A stretch of DNA of 64,000 nt from Paractinoplanes brasiliensis (lineage in GTDB: Bacteria; Actinomycetota; Actinomycetes; Mycobacteriales; Micromonosporaceae): positions 372,001 through 436,000 of the forward strand of contig NZ_SNWR01000001.1 in assembly GCF_004362215.1 (NCBI RefSeq). Direction: 5' to 3'. Position numbers and translations under genes: made by a program. This document shows positions 52,710-60,963 of the stretch, one piece after another (position 1 is the stretch's first letter; each line of letters opens with the position of its first letter). Under the pieces are notes generated by a model. That model worked only from the letters and a program-made list of their open reading frames with translations, was not told where the DNA came from and ran no database searches.

Positions 52710-52723
52710 GGGCCGTTGTTCCC
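52710..52723. promoter_or_regulatory. DosR-like operator in USP/ABC divergent region
   Basis: The core GGGCC-GTTG-TTCCC sits within CAGGGGCC...TTCCCTGG. It lies 66 nt before the rightward ABC gene and 85 nt before the USP. Confidence 0.5.
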
Positions 52724-52789
52724 TGGCGCGGCCGGGCCGGGGGGAAGTATCCAGAGGACGTACGATCCGTCGGCCATAAGGGGTCTGCC

Positions 52790-53548
52790 ATGGACACGAC
52801 CGAGCCGCTGCTGAGCCTGCGCGGCGTCTGCAAGAGCTTCGGGCCGGTCCAGGCGCTGACCGGCGTCGACCTCGATGTTCCGGCCGGGCACGTGACAGCG
52901 TTGTGCGGTGACAACGGCGCCGGCAAGTCGGTTCTCATCAAGTGCATTGCGGGCATCCACGAGCCGGACAGCGGCCGAATCCTCTGGGAGGGCCACGAGA
53001 CACACATCCGCAGCCCTCGTGACGCCTCCGCTCTCGGCATCGAGACCGTTTACCAGGATCTGGCTCTGGCCGACAACCTCGACGTCGTGCAGAACATGTT
53101 CCTCGGCCGGGAACGGCTGCGTCACTGGCTGCTCGACGAGGACGCGATGGAACAGGCCGCTGTGAACACGCTGCGGGAACTGGGCGTGACGACCATCAAC
53201 TCGGTCCGGCAACATGTCGCGTCGTTGTCCGGTGGCCAGCGGCAGTCGGTGGCCGTGGCCAAGGCCGTCATGTGGCACAACCGGCTGGTCGTCATGGACG
53301 AGCCGACCGCCGCCCTCGGTGTGACCCAGACCGGCATGGTCCTCGACCTCATCCGGTCCCTGCGAGCGCACGGGATCGCCGTACTGATGATCTCGCACAA
53401 CCTGAACGAGGTCTTCGCGGTCGCCGACCGCATCGCGATCCTGCACCTCGGGCGGATGGTGGCCGAGGCGCCGCTCACCGGCCTCGACCGGCGCGGCGTC
53501 GTCGAATACATGACCAGCGGACGTGCCGGCGCGGGGGCGCCCCTCTGA
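52790..53548 (+). CDS. Orphan ABC ATP-binding protein, sugar-importer (RbsA/FrcA) type
   Basis: This 252-aa protein has one ATPase domain: Walker A CGDNGAGKSVLIKCIAG, signature VASLSGGQRQSVAVAKAVMW and Walker B RLVVMDEPTAAL. TVYQDLALADNLDVVQNMFLG is typical of the carbohydrate-uptake class 2 ATPases. That class normally sits with a permease and binding protein, but none is adjacent; the next genes belong to a MacB/FtsX-type system. It may serve a distant permease. Confidence 0.88.
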   Translation: MDTTEPLLSLRGVCKSFGPVQALTGVDLDVPAGHVTALCGDNGAGKSVLIKCIAGIHEPDSGRILWEGHETHIRSPRDASALGIETVYQDLALADNLDVVQNMFLGRERLRHWLLDEDAMEQAAVNTLRELGVTTINSVRQHVASLSGGQRQSVAVAKAVMWHNRLVVMDEPTAALGVTQTGMVLDLIRSLRAHGIAVLMISHNLNEVFAVADRIAILHLGRMVAEAPLTGLDRRGVVEYMTSGRAGAGAPL

Positions 53549-53565
53549 CGGCACCGTGCCCGATC

Positions 53566-53579
53566 GGGACCGGCCTCCC
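53566..53579. promoter_or_regulatory. Weak DosR-like palindrome
   Basis: The core GGGAC-CGGC-CTCCC begins 17 nt after the orphan ATPase stop. Confidence 0.3.
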
Positions 53580-53610
53580 CTGTCGCCGGCTCCAGAACCG
53601 TCTTCCGGCG

Positions 53611-53624
53611 GGGACCTTCGTCCA
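53611..53624. promoter_or_regulatory. DosR-like operator before MacB-type ABC operon
   Basis: The core GGGAC-CTTC-GTCCA matches the consensus at 9 of 10 arm positions. It lies 87 nt before ATG 53712. Confidence 0.55.
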
Positions 53625-53711
53625 TCGCCTCGGAGGCCGCCTGGCCGTATCGCCCGGCCGTCCTCCCGGCCAAGGCTGGACGGTGAGCGAACCCTGTGGG
53701 AGGAGTCGGCC

Positions 53712-54491
53712 ATGACGAGCCAAGCGGCGGCACCGGCGTCCGGAGGTCCGGCGGTGCGTGCGGTACGCGTGAGCAAGGTCTTCGGAACCGGCGATGCTCG
53801 GGTCGTCGCCCTGCGGGACGTGAGTCTCGCGGTCGAGACGGGAGAACTCACCGCCATCATGGGTCCCTCCGGGTCCGGCAAGTCGACGCTGCTGCACTGC
53901 CTGGCCGGGCTGGACGAGGTGACCAGCGGCGAGGTCTGGATCGGCGGCACATTGGTGACCGGCCTGTCCGACGCACGGCTGACCCGGTTACGCCGGCGGC
54001 AGGTCGGCTTCGTCTTCCAGCAGTTCAATCTCCTGCCGACGCTGACCGCGCAGGAGAACATCCTGCTGCCGCTGGCCATCGCCGGGCGCAAACCCGATCC
54101 CGGCTGGTTCGACGAGGTCATCACCACGATGGAACTCGGTGACCGGCTGCGGCACCGCCCCGCTCAGCTGTCCGGGGGCCAGCAGCAACGGGTCGCCTGC
54201 GCCCGCGCGATCCTGAGCCGGCCGGACGTCATCTTCGCCGACGAACCGACCGGGAACCTCGACTCACGAGCCGGCGCCGAGATCCTGCGGCTGCTGCGCG
54301 ACGCGGTACATCGCCAGGGCCAGACAGTCGTGCTGGTCACCCACGATCCCAACGCCGCGGCGTACGCCGATCGGGTCGAGTTCCTGCACGACGGCAGGAT
54401 CGTCAGCGAGCTGCTGGATCCCACCGCCGAACGCGTCCTCGATCGCCTCGGCCACCTGGACAGCGCCGCCCCGGCCAGGAGCCCATCATGA
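53712..54491 (+). CDS. ABC ATP-binding protein, MacB/LolD type
   Basis: This 259-aa ATPase has Walker A IMGPSGSGKSTLLHCLAGLD and VGFVFQQFNLLPTLTAQENI. The signature is AQLSGGQQQRVACARAIL and Walker B VIFADEPTGNLDSR. This is the class that drives FtsX/MacB mechanotransmission complexes. It starts after GTGGGAGGAGTCGGCC. The stop overlaps the permease start (ATGA), so the two genes encode one complex. Confidence 0.93.
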   Translation: MTSQAAAPASGGPAVRAVRVSKVFGTGDARVVALRDVSLAVETGELTAIMGPSGSGKSTLLHCLAGLDEVTSGEVWIGGTLVTGLSDARLTRLRRRQVGFVFQQFNLLPTLTAQENILLPLAIAGRKPDPGWFDEVITTMELGDRLRHRPAQLSGGQQQRVACARAILSRPDVIFADEPTGNLDSRAGAEILRLLRDAVHRQGQTVVLVTHDPNAAAYADRVEFLHDGRIVSELLDPTAERVLDRLGHLDSAAPARSPS

Positions 54492-57037
54492 TCCGCGCGA
54501 CGCTGAAGGGCCTGCTGGCGCACAAGCTGCGGCTGCTGATGTCAGGAATCGCCGTCGTGCTCGGGGTTCTCGCGGTGAGCGGATCACTGATCCTCACCGA
54601 CACGCTCAGCCGCTCCTACAACGCCATGTTCGAGGACGTGTACGACTACGTGGACGTCTCGGTGACCGTACCGCCCAAGGTGGACACCGGCTATCTGGCG
54701 GCTCCGGCGACCATGCCCGCTGCCGTGGCGGACCGGCTGCGGAAGCTTCCGCAGGTGGCCCGGGCGACCGGCTCCGCCTCGACTCAGGACGGCGCCCGGG
54801 TGGTCGATCGCGACGGCAAGGTGATCACCACCTTCGGCGCCCCGCGCATCGGCCTGAACTGGACCGGTGAGGACGGCTTCGTGACGCTGCGCGCCGGGCG
54901 AGGTCCCGTCGCCGACGACGAGGTCGCCATCAACGCCGGACTGGCCAAGGCCACGGGCTACACCGTCGGTGACCGCATCGGCGTGCTGACTCGCGCGCCG
55001 CGACGAACGTTCACCGTGGTGGGCGTCTTCGGCTACAGCGGCGACCGTGACTCGCTGGCCGGGGAGACGCTCGTGGCCTTCACCCTGCCGGCCGCCCAGC
55101 AACTGCTGCTGGGCGAGAAGGACGTGCTGACCTCGGTCGAGCTGGTCGCGGCGCCCGGAGTGAGCGAGGAACAACTGCGGTCGGCGGTCACCGATGCGCT
55201 CGGCCCCGCCTATCGGGTCCAGACCGCCACGGAACTGTCGCGGCAGGCGAGCGACGCGGTCGACGAAGGCCTGCGGTTCTTCAACTACATCCTGCTCGGC
55301 TTCGCCTTCGTCGCTCTGTTCGTCGGCGTCTTCCTGATCCTCAACACGTTCTCGATCATCGTCGCGCAGCGACTCCGTGAACTGGCCCTGTTGCGGGCGC
55401 TGGGAGCCGGCCGGGCCCAGGTGGTCGGCTCGGTCGAGGCCGAGGCGTTCGTGGTCGGGCTGATCTCGTCCATCGCCGGGGTGCTGCTGGGCATCGCCGC
55501 CGGGCGGATGCTCGCCTGGCTGTACGCCACCTCGTTCGGCGGAGGCGTGGAACTCGCCCCGCCGGCCGTTTCTCCGGTCGCCGTCCTGGCGGGCCTCGGC
55601 GTGGGCATCGGTGTCACCATGCTGGCCGCACTGGTGCCGGCCTTGCGCGCCGCCCGGATCCCGCCGGTCGCCGCTCTGCGCGAGTCGAGCACAGGTGAGA
55701 CACGGCTGGTCCGCGTCACCGTGGCCGGCATCGTCACCGCGGCGGTGGGCGCCGTGCTGCTGGCCGCCGGCCTGACCGACCGGACCGGTCCCGTCAACGC
55801 GCTGGTCGTGCTGCTGATCGGGGTGCTGCTGACGCTGGCCGGCGCGGCCCTGCTGACGCCGGTCCTGGTCCGTCCGGTCGTCGCCGCGCTCGGCGGCGTG
55901 TTCGCCTGGCGCACACCCGGACGCCTGGGTGTCCGCAACGCGGCCCGCCAGCCACGGCGTACAGCGATCACGGCCGCCGCGCTCATGGTCGGGATCAGCC
56001 TCGTGGTCGGCATCGGCGTCGTGCTCACCTCGGTGACCAAGAGTTTCGACGAGGCGCTCGGCAACCGGATCAAGGTCGATCTCATCATCGCCGGGGAACA
56101 TACCGGCCCGCTGGCGCCGACCTTCGACGACGCCGTGCTCGTCCAGGCCCGTCAGCTGGCCGGCGTCGAGACAGTGCTCGGCTTCACCACCGACATCGGC
56201 CTGGTCGACGGAGAACAGACGACGCTCGGCGCGGTCAGCGACAGCACGGCCATGCGGTCCATGTTCGGCTTACGGAGCGCGGCCGGCACCCTCGACGGAC
56301 TCGGCGCCGGGCAACTCCTCGTCGATGAGCGCACCGCCACGGCCGCGGGCCGGCACGTCGGTGACCGGGTTCGGGTGCAGCTGTCCAAGGGCGACGCCCG
56401 GATGTTCACCATCGTCGGGATCTATGCCCGCGCTTCGGGTCTGTCCGGCTGGCTGACCGGCGGGCCGGAGACCCGCAACTTCCGGAGCACCGATCCCAGC
56501 ACAGGTCTGATCAAGCTCGCGCCAGGGGCCTCCGTCCCGGCGGTCCGAGCACAGATCGCCGCGCTGCTGGCCGACAGCCCGGAAACTTCGGTGTCGGACC
56601 GCAGTGGTTACGTGCGGCAGCAGACCCGCGCGCTGGACTCGCTGCGCGGCATGGTGCAGATTCTCATGGCGATGGCCATCGTCATCGCGGTGCTCGGCAT
56701 CGTCAACACGCTCGCGCTGTCGGTGATCGAGCGCACCCGGGAACTGGGACTCCTGCGGGCCATCGGTCTGCGCCGGGTTCAGATGGTCCACATGATCGCG
56801 GTGGAAGGTGTCATCATCTCGGTCTTCGGCGCCCTGCTCGGGGTGGTCGTCGGCGTGGTGCTCGGCGCGGCCACCGTACGGGGCCTGCACGACGAGGGCA
56901 TCACGGCAATCGGACTGCCGTGGGGGCAGATGCTCACCTACCTTGTCCTGGGCGTCGCCATCGGTGTCGTCGCCGGCGTCGCCCCGTCGATCCGGGCAGC
57001 GCGCCTGAGCGTCCTCACCGCAATAGCACACGAGTGA
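54488..57037 (+). CDS. FtsX-like ABC permease, duplicated (MacB-type superfamily)
   Basis: This 849-aa permease has the actinobacterial two-unit layout. Helix 1 (LLMSGIAVVLGVLAVSGSLIL), an extracellular core domain and an FtsX block at about 260-400 (FVALFVGVFLILNTFSIIVAQRLRELALLRALGAGR) come first. A central set of helices and a second MacB-PCD domain follow. The last FtsX block is at about 720-849 (VIAVLGIVNTLALSVIERTRELGLLRAIGLRR). The complex exports or extracts lipids or peptides, or transmits force to the cell surface; the substrate is unknown. It is co-translated with the ATPase. Confidence 0.93.
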   Translation: MIRATLKGLLAHKLRLLMSGIAVVLGVLAVSGSLILTDTLSRSYNAMFEDVYDYVDVSVTVPPKVDTGYLAAPATMPAAVADRLRKLPQVARATGSASTQDGARVVDRDGKVITTFGAPRIGLNWTGEDGFVTLRAGRGPVADDEVAINAGLAKATGYTVGDRIGVLTRAPRRTFTVVGVFGYSGDRDSLAGETLVAFTLPAAQQLLLGEKDVLTSVELVAAPGVSEEQLRSAVTDALGPAYRVQTATELSRQASDAVDEGLRFFNYILLGFAFVALFVGVFLILNTFSIIVAQRLRELALLRALGAGRAQVVGSVEAEAFVVGLISSIAGVLLGIAAGRMLAWLYATSFGGGVELAPPAVSPVAVLAGLGVGIGVTMLAALVPALRAARIPPVAALRESSTGETRLVRVTVAGIVTAAVGAVLLAAGLTDRTGPVNALVVLLIGVLLTLAGAALLTPVLVRPVVAALGGVFAWRTPGRLGVRNAARQPRRTAITAAALMVGISLVVGIGVVLTSVTKSFDEALGNRIKVDLIIAGEHTGPLAPTFDDAVLVQARQLAGVETVLGFTTDIGLVDGEQTTLGAVSDSTAMRSMFGLRSAAGTLDGLGAGQLLVDERTATAAGRHVGDRVRVQLSKGDARMFTIVGIYARASGLSGWLTGGPETRNFRSTDPSTGLIKLAPGASVPAVRAQIAALLADSPETSVSDRSGYVRQQTRALDSLRGMVQILMAMAIVIAVLGIVNTLALSVIERTRELGLLRAIGLRRVQMVHMIAVEGVIISVFGALLGVVVGVVLGAATVRGLHDEGITAIGLPWGQMLTYLVLGVAIGVVAGVAPSIRAARLSVLTAIAHE

Positions 57038-57055
57038 GCGAGAGCGCTTCGCTCA
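57035..57055. terminator. Short inverted repeat across convergent stops
   Basis: TGAGCGA (57035-57041) and TCGCTCA (57049-57055) form a 7-bp stem that contains both stop codons of the convergent genes. It is a weak terminator candidate. Confidence 0.4.
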
Positions 57056-58315
57056 TCGCCCGCGGCCGGCATGCTCGGCGAACGCCGCGTCGAGGAACGC
57101 GGTGACCCGCTGCCGCCATTCGCCGGGGCGCGTGTGCAGGGCTCGGGTGTGGCCGGTGTCCGGCGCCGGCCAGATTTGCACGTGGGCTCCGGCCCGCTGC
57201 AGGTGGCGCGCGGCGTGAACCTCGTCGGGACGGTCGCCGGCGGCGATGAGCAGGATTGGTCGCGGGGCGGCCGCCGCGGCCGCGGCCCGCAATGCGATCG
57301 GCGGTTCGGCCGCGGTGAGCAGGTCGGTGAGCGCGGTGGTGAGGCCGTTGACGTGTTGCTGGATCCGCCCCCGGAATCCGTAGGCGTCGGAGAGGAAGGC
57401 CCAGTCGGCCGAGACCCGGCTCGTGACGCCCTCGGCGACAACCGCTCGGAGGCCCGGCGAAGCGGCCGCCGCCCCCACTGCTTCCTCTCCCCCCATGGAC
57501 AGACCGACCGCGGCGATGCGGTCGCGGTCGACGTCTCGACGGCCTTGCAGATAGGCCACCGCACCGGCCACGTCCTCGTCGCCGTACCACCCGAAATCCA
57601 TCGCCCGGCCGCCGCTCGCCCCGTGTCCGCGGGCGTCGAACAACAACACGCCGTACCCGCCGGCGGCCAGCACGGCCGCATGGTCCAGAACGTCGGTCCG
57701 GGTGGACCCGGCGCCGTGCAGCAGGATCACGGTACCGCGATCAGCCCCGGGGACGTACCAGCCGCGCAGGTCCACGCCGTCCGGCGTCCGGAAGGTCACC
57801 TCCTCGTAAGGAAATCCCCGATCGGCGGGGGTGGCCGCCCCGATCCCCGTCCGGGGCACATTGGTGGACGCAACGGCCTGGATTCCGCAGAAGAGACCCA
57901 CCGCCGTGACGGCGAGCAGCACCCCGGCGGTGCCGACCCGCCATCGGCGCCGCGTGCTCGTGACGAGCCCCACCGCGCCGTAGCCGAGCAGGGCGACGCC
58001 CGCTGCCAGCGCGATGCAACCAGCTGTCGCGGCCGCTGTGAGACCGGACTTGCCGAGATGGGGCAGCGCGATCCCGGCCCCGCCCGCGACGGCAGGCAGT
58101 CCGACAGCGACCGCCACCGCGGCGCGGACCCAGGGGCGTCGCCGAAGGACCCCGTACGCTGCTGCGGCGGTCAGGAGCAGCACCAGCGCCACCCGGGTGA
58201 CCTGCCACCCCGGCGATCCGTCCCGCCCGGTCAGGAAGCCCGCCGCGGCGCCGGCCGCCAGCACCAGACCGGCCGGAGCCGCGCGAAACGCCTCGACGCG
58301 CTTGACGGTGATCAT
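57053..58315 (-). CDS. Membrane-anchored alpha/beta hydrolase
   Basis: This 420-aa protein has about four N-terminal membrane helices (residues 12-150). A periplasm-facing alpha/beta hydrolase follows. The fold begins VTFRTPDGVDLRGWYVPG, with the oxyanion segment ILLHGAGSTRTDVLDHAA. The nucleophile Ser273 is in AAVGLSMGGEEAVGAAA, and the catalytic histidine is probably in PDTGHTRALHT. It belongs to the large family of actinobacterial esterase-like or peptidase-like hydrolases; the substrate is unknown. It converges on the FtsX permease. Confidence 0.88.
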   Translation of the reverse strand: MITVKRVEAFRAAPAGLVLAAGAAAGFLTGRDGSPGWQVTRVALVLLLTAAAAYGVLRRRPWVRAAVAVAVGLPAVAGGAGIALPHLGKSGLTAAATAGCIALAAGVALLGYGAVGLVTSTRRRWRVGTAGVLLAVTAVGLFCGIQAVASTNVPRTGIGAATPADRGFPYEEVTFRTPDGVDLRGWYVPGADRGTVILLHGAGSTRTDVLDHAAVLAAGGYGVLLFDARGHGASGGRAMDFGWYGDEDVAGAVAYLQGRRDVDRDRIAAVGLSMGGEEAVGAAAASPGLRAVVAEGVTSRVSADWAFLSDAYGFRGRIQQHVNGLTTALTDLLTAAEPPIALRAAAAAAAPRPILLIAAGDRPDEVHAARHLQRAGAHVQIWPAPDTGHTRALHTRPGEWRQRVTAFLDAAFAEHAGRGR

Positions 58316-58360
58316 GGCGTGCTCCCCTCCGGAACCGCGCGAGCGCTGCCAGGAAGTGCG

Positions 58361-58897
58361 CTACCGCGAACGAACTCGTTGAGCGGACCGCCTCCGACGG
58401 CGGGATCGTCGTCGGAGGCGCCGGCCGGCGGAAGGAGCGGGTACCGGGACCGAACTCCGGCAGTGATCACTCATATCCGGAGCGGGCGGCTGGTTCCCCG
58501 GAGCCCGCTCACCCGCGCCGCCGGCCGTGGCGGTCAGCACCGGGCATCTCGCCCGGCGTGTCACCGCTCTCACCACAGCGGCCTCTTGAGCGTCCGCGGC
58601 AGCGGGCAGGACGGCGAGGCCCGCCCGTCCGGTCGCGGCGGTCAGGGCGATCGCCGGGTCCACTCCGTGCGGCACCGACACCGAGGTCACGACCCGCGGA
58701 TGTTGCCCGGCCCAGTAGGCCACGGATCCGGGCGGCTCGCCACCGCCGGCGAGCAGCACGATCAGCGGCACGTCACCCAGTTCGGCCCGGTCGAAGGCCG
58801 TCCGCAGGACGTCGTCGGCGGAGGCCGCCGAGAGAATCCCGGCCAGCACGGGTCCCCGACCGGTCGTTGCGCTCGCGTCGTGCGGATGACTGTTCAT
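58361..58897 (-). CDS. USP fragment, single degenerate domain
   Basis: This 178-aa protein has residues 17-115 resembling the second domain of the local USPs (GPVLAGILSAASADDVLRTAFDRAELGDVPLIVLLAGG, ending ARCPVLTATA). It lacks the nucleotide-binding loop. The last 25 residues are almost all arginine and serine, and that stretch is read through a 10-bp perfect hairpin (arms 58390-58399 and 58410-58419). A lost original stop is therefore possible. Its first 125 bases overlap the hypC frame. It has a good GGAGGAGCACG RBS. It is probably a decaying gene. Confidence 0.55.
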   Translation of the reverse strand: MNSHPHDASATTGRGPVLAGILSAASADDVLRTAFDRAELGDVPLIVLLAGGGEPPGSVAYWAGQHPRVVTSVSVPHGVDPAIALTAATGRAGLAVLPAAADAQEAAVVRAVTRRARCPVLTATAGGAGERAPGNQPPAPDMSDHCRSSVPVPAPSAGRRLRRRSRRRRRSAQRVRSR

Positions 58898-59084
58898 CGT
58901 GCTCCTCCGGATGCCCGGCTCCTCTCTCCAGGGTCCCGCCGGCAGGCCCGGCACGACAGAGGCGGAGGTCCCCGACGTGGGACGCCGGCCGAGCCCATCG
59001 AGGCCGGCGAACAGCCGGGGTCCCGATGACCAGGCCGTCCAGCTCCTCGACGGCGATCACCACGCCGGGGATGCCCAGGCACAT
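58773..59084 (-). CDS. hypC: HypC-like hydrogenase maturation chaperone, degenerate
   Basis: It starts with the diagnostic MCLGIPG, whose Cys2 binds the Fe(CN)2CO precursor and the large subunit during [NiFe] cofactor assembly. GGAGGAGGATGAC lies ahead of the ATG. The middle still follows the family (PAVRR; HVGDLRLCRAGPAGGTLE in place of the usual VGDYVLVHAGFA plus LDE). The conserved histidine of that motif is missing, and the frame runs on past the normal end into the next gene. The C-terminal boundary is therefore uncertain. It is the last hydrogenase-linked gene on this side; hypA, B, D, E and F are not in the window. Confidence 0.6.
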   Translation of the reverse strand: MCLGIPGVVIAVEELDGLVIGTPAVRRPRWARPASHVGDLRLCRAGPAGGTLERGAGHPEEHDEQSSARRERNDRSGTRAGRDSLGGLRRRRPADGLRPGRTG

Positions 59085-59198
59085 GTCATCCTCCTCCGGC
59101 CGTGCGGGCAGCGGCGACCACCGCCTGGCCATAGCTGATTCCCCCCCGTCGTTGACCGGCACGTCACTGGGCGGAAGCCGACCCCCTGCACGACGCGA

Positions 59199-59663
59199 TC
59201 ATGGCGCTGTCACCAGCTCGCAGACCCGGTCGGTCACCGGCGTGACCACGGCTGCGACCGCTGCGCTCAGACCCACGCCGAAGCCGAACTCCTCGCCGTG
59301 CGCGACCAGTACGACCAACCGACCCGGCAGCCTGTCCAACGCGCGGGCCAGCGCCACCGAGTCGCCCAGCCCCACGTCGTGCCCGGAGGTCACATGCCGC
59401 CCGCCGGTCTCCGGCAGGGCCAGTTCGCTCCAGCCGCCCGGCTCGCCGGCACCGGCTGCGACGTCGACCAGCACGGCGAGGTCGGCCCCGGCCCAGGCGT
59501 CCAGCAGGCGGGCCGGCTCGCCGTCGCTGACGCGCAGCTCCACCCGGGCGAGCCGGTGGTCGCGATCGCGACGGGTGGCCAGTTCGGCCAGTACGCACGG
59601 ACCGAAGCCGTCGTCACGGCGGTACTCGTTGCCGACGCCGATCACCACTCGCCGGGCCGTCAT
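59199..59663 (-). CDS. Hydrogenase maturation endopeptidase (HyaD/HycI family)
   Basis: This 154-aa protease begins VVIGVGNEYRRDDGFGPCVL, the family motif with the nickel-sensing Glu/Asp. The middle has LAVLVDVAAGAGEPGGW and HDVGLGDSVALARAL, with the conserved His. It trims the C-terminus of the hydrogenase large subunit after nickel insertion. It starts 1 nt after the large subunit gene, so they are co-translated. The target peptide in the large subunit is present, which supports an active system. Confidence 0.92.
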   Translation of the reverse strand: MTARRVVIGVGNEYRRDDGFGPCVLAELATRRDRDHRLARVELRVSDGEPARLLDAWAGADLAVLVDVAAGAGEPGGWSELALPETGGRHVTSGHDVGLGDSVALARALDRLPGRLVVLVAHGEEFGFGVGLSAAVAAVVTPVTDRVCELVTAP

Positions 59664-59664
59664 G

Positions 59665-60963
59665 TCAGCCCCGATCCACGTGCAGGTCGAGAAAATGGGT
59701 GGCGCAGGAGATGCACGGGTCGTAGTTCCGGATGGCCTGCTCGCACTCGGCGGTCAGGTGCTCGTCGGTCAGGTCGAGGCGGCCGGCGACGAAACGGGCC
59801 AGGTCGTCCTCGACTGCGGCCTGGTTCTGGGAGGTCGGCGGCACGATGCGGGCCGAGGTGACCAGACCGTCGGCGTCGAGCTCGTAGCGGTGGAACAGGG
59901 TGCCGCGGGGTGCCTCGGTGGCGCCTCGGCCCACCCCGGCCCGCGCCGGAACCGTGACGGCGGGGATCGGCGGTGGCTCGTAGGAGTCGATGAGTCGGAT
60001 GGCCTCCTCAACCGCGTAGACGGTCTCGACCGCCCGGACCACGATGCTGCGGTACGGGTTTCGGCACTGGTCCTCGAGCCCGGCCGCGGCCGCCGCCTCC
60101 CGGGCCAGCGGGGACAGCCACCGGCTGCTCAGTGTGTAGCGGGCGGCCGGCCCGGTCAGGTAATGCCCGCGGCCGGCCAGCCGGGCGTGCAGGGCGGTCG
60201 AATGCGGCACCTGCTCCTCGACGACGTGGTCCTCGAACCGGCTGACGTCGAAACTGAGCCCGCCGGTGGTGGCGACCACACCCCGTTCGATGGCGTACCG
60301 GCCCGGCTCGACCAGCGCCAGCATCTCGTGGTCGTGGTGGAAGTCCGGGAAGTCGAAGCCGGCCACCCACCGTACGGTGTCCAGCGCCTGGTCGAGGGCG
60401 ACGCGCAGGCGTTCCCGCAGCGGAGCCAGATCGCCGGGCCGGGGCACCCGATAGAATCCGCCGACCCGCACGTTGACCGGGTGAACGGCCCTGCCGCCGA
60501 CAACCTCGACGAGGTCGTTGCCGGCCTTCTTGAGCGCCAGCCCGCGCTCGACCAGGTCCCGGCGGTCACGGGCCAGGTGCAGCGCGCTCGGGTAGCCGAG
60601 GAAGTCGGGGGCGTGCAGCAGATAGATGTGCAACACATGGCTCTCGATCCACTCACCGCAGTAGAGCAGCCGGCGCAGGTCGGCCAGGCCGGCCGGCAGG
60701 GTCACCCCGCAGGCGTCCTCGATCGCCGCACAGGCGCTCATCTGGTACGCCACCGGGCAGATCCCGCAGATGCGAGCGGTGATGTCGGGTGGCTCGGTGT
60801 GGCGCCGCCCGCGCAGGAACGCCTCGAAGAATCGTGGCGGCTCATAGATTTCCAGCCGGACGTCGGTGACGGCGCCGTCGCGCACCCGAACATGCATGGC
60901 GCCCTCGCCCTCGACCCGGGCCAGGCCGCGCACGTCGATCAGCCGATCGTTGCGGTGAGTCAT
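59665..60963 (-). CDS. [NiFe]-hydrogenase large (alpha) subunit, group 3b type
   Basis: This 432-aa catalytic subunit has both Ni ligand pairs: ITARICGICPVAYQ (Cys66, Cys69) and DPCISCATHFL (Cys417, Cys420). His423 is the expected cut site for the protease encoded next door, which releases a 9-residue tail. Length and the partner subunits fit the cytoplasmic NADP-linked group 3b (sulfhydrogenase-like) enzymes, which can evolve H2 from NAD(P)H or, in some cases, reduce sulfur. In Mycobacterium smegmatis the equivalent Hyd3 is hypoxia-induced and makes H2 under DosR control. It is translationally coupled to the small subunit. Confidence 0.95.
   Translation of the reverse strand: MTHRNDRLIDVRGLARVEGEGAMHVRVRDGAVTDVRLEIYEPPRFFEAFLRGRRHTEPPDITARICGICPVAYQMSACAAIEDACGVTLPAGLADLRRLLYCGEWIESHVLHIYLLHAPDFLGYPSALHLARDRRDLVERGLALKKAGNDLVEVVGGRAVHPVNVRVGGFYRVPRPGDLAPLRERLRVALDQALDTVRWVAGFDFPDFHHDHEMLALVEPGRYAIERGVVATTGGLSFDVSRFEDHVVEEQVPHSTALHARLAGRGHYLTGPAARYTLSSRWLSPLAREAAAAAGLEDQCRNPYRSIVVRAVETVYAVEEAIRLIDSYEPPPIPAVTVPARAGVGRGATEAPRGTLFHRYELDADGLVTSARIVPPTSQNQAAVEDDLARFVAGRLDLTDEHLTAECEQAIRNYDPCISCATHFLDLHVDRG

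Noticed and set aside
58381..58420. Hairpin at 58390-58419 as a terminator for the USP fragment
   Set aside because: It has a perfect 10-bp stem but lies within the open reading frame, so it is recorded only as a sign that the original stop may have been lost.
59085..59162. Longer HypC start at 59162
   Set aside because: HypC must begin with Met-Cys, and the strong RBS lies directly before 59084.
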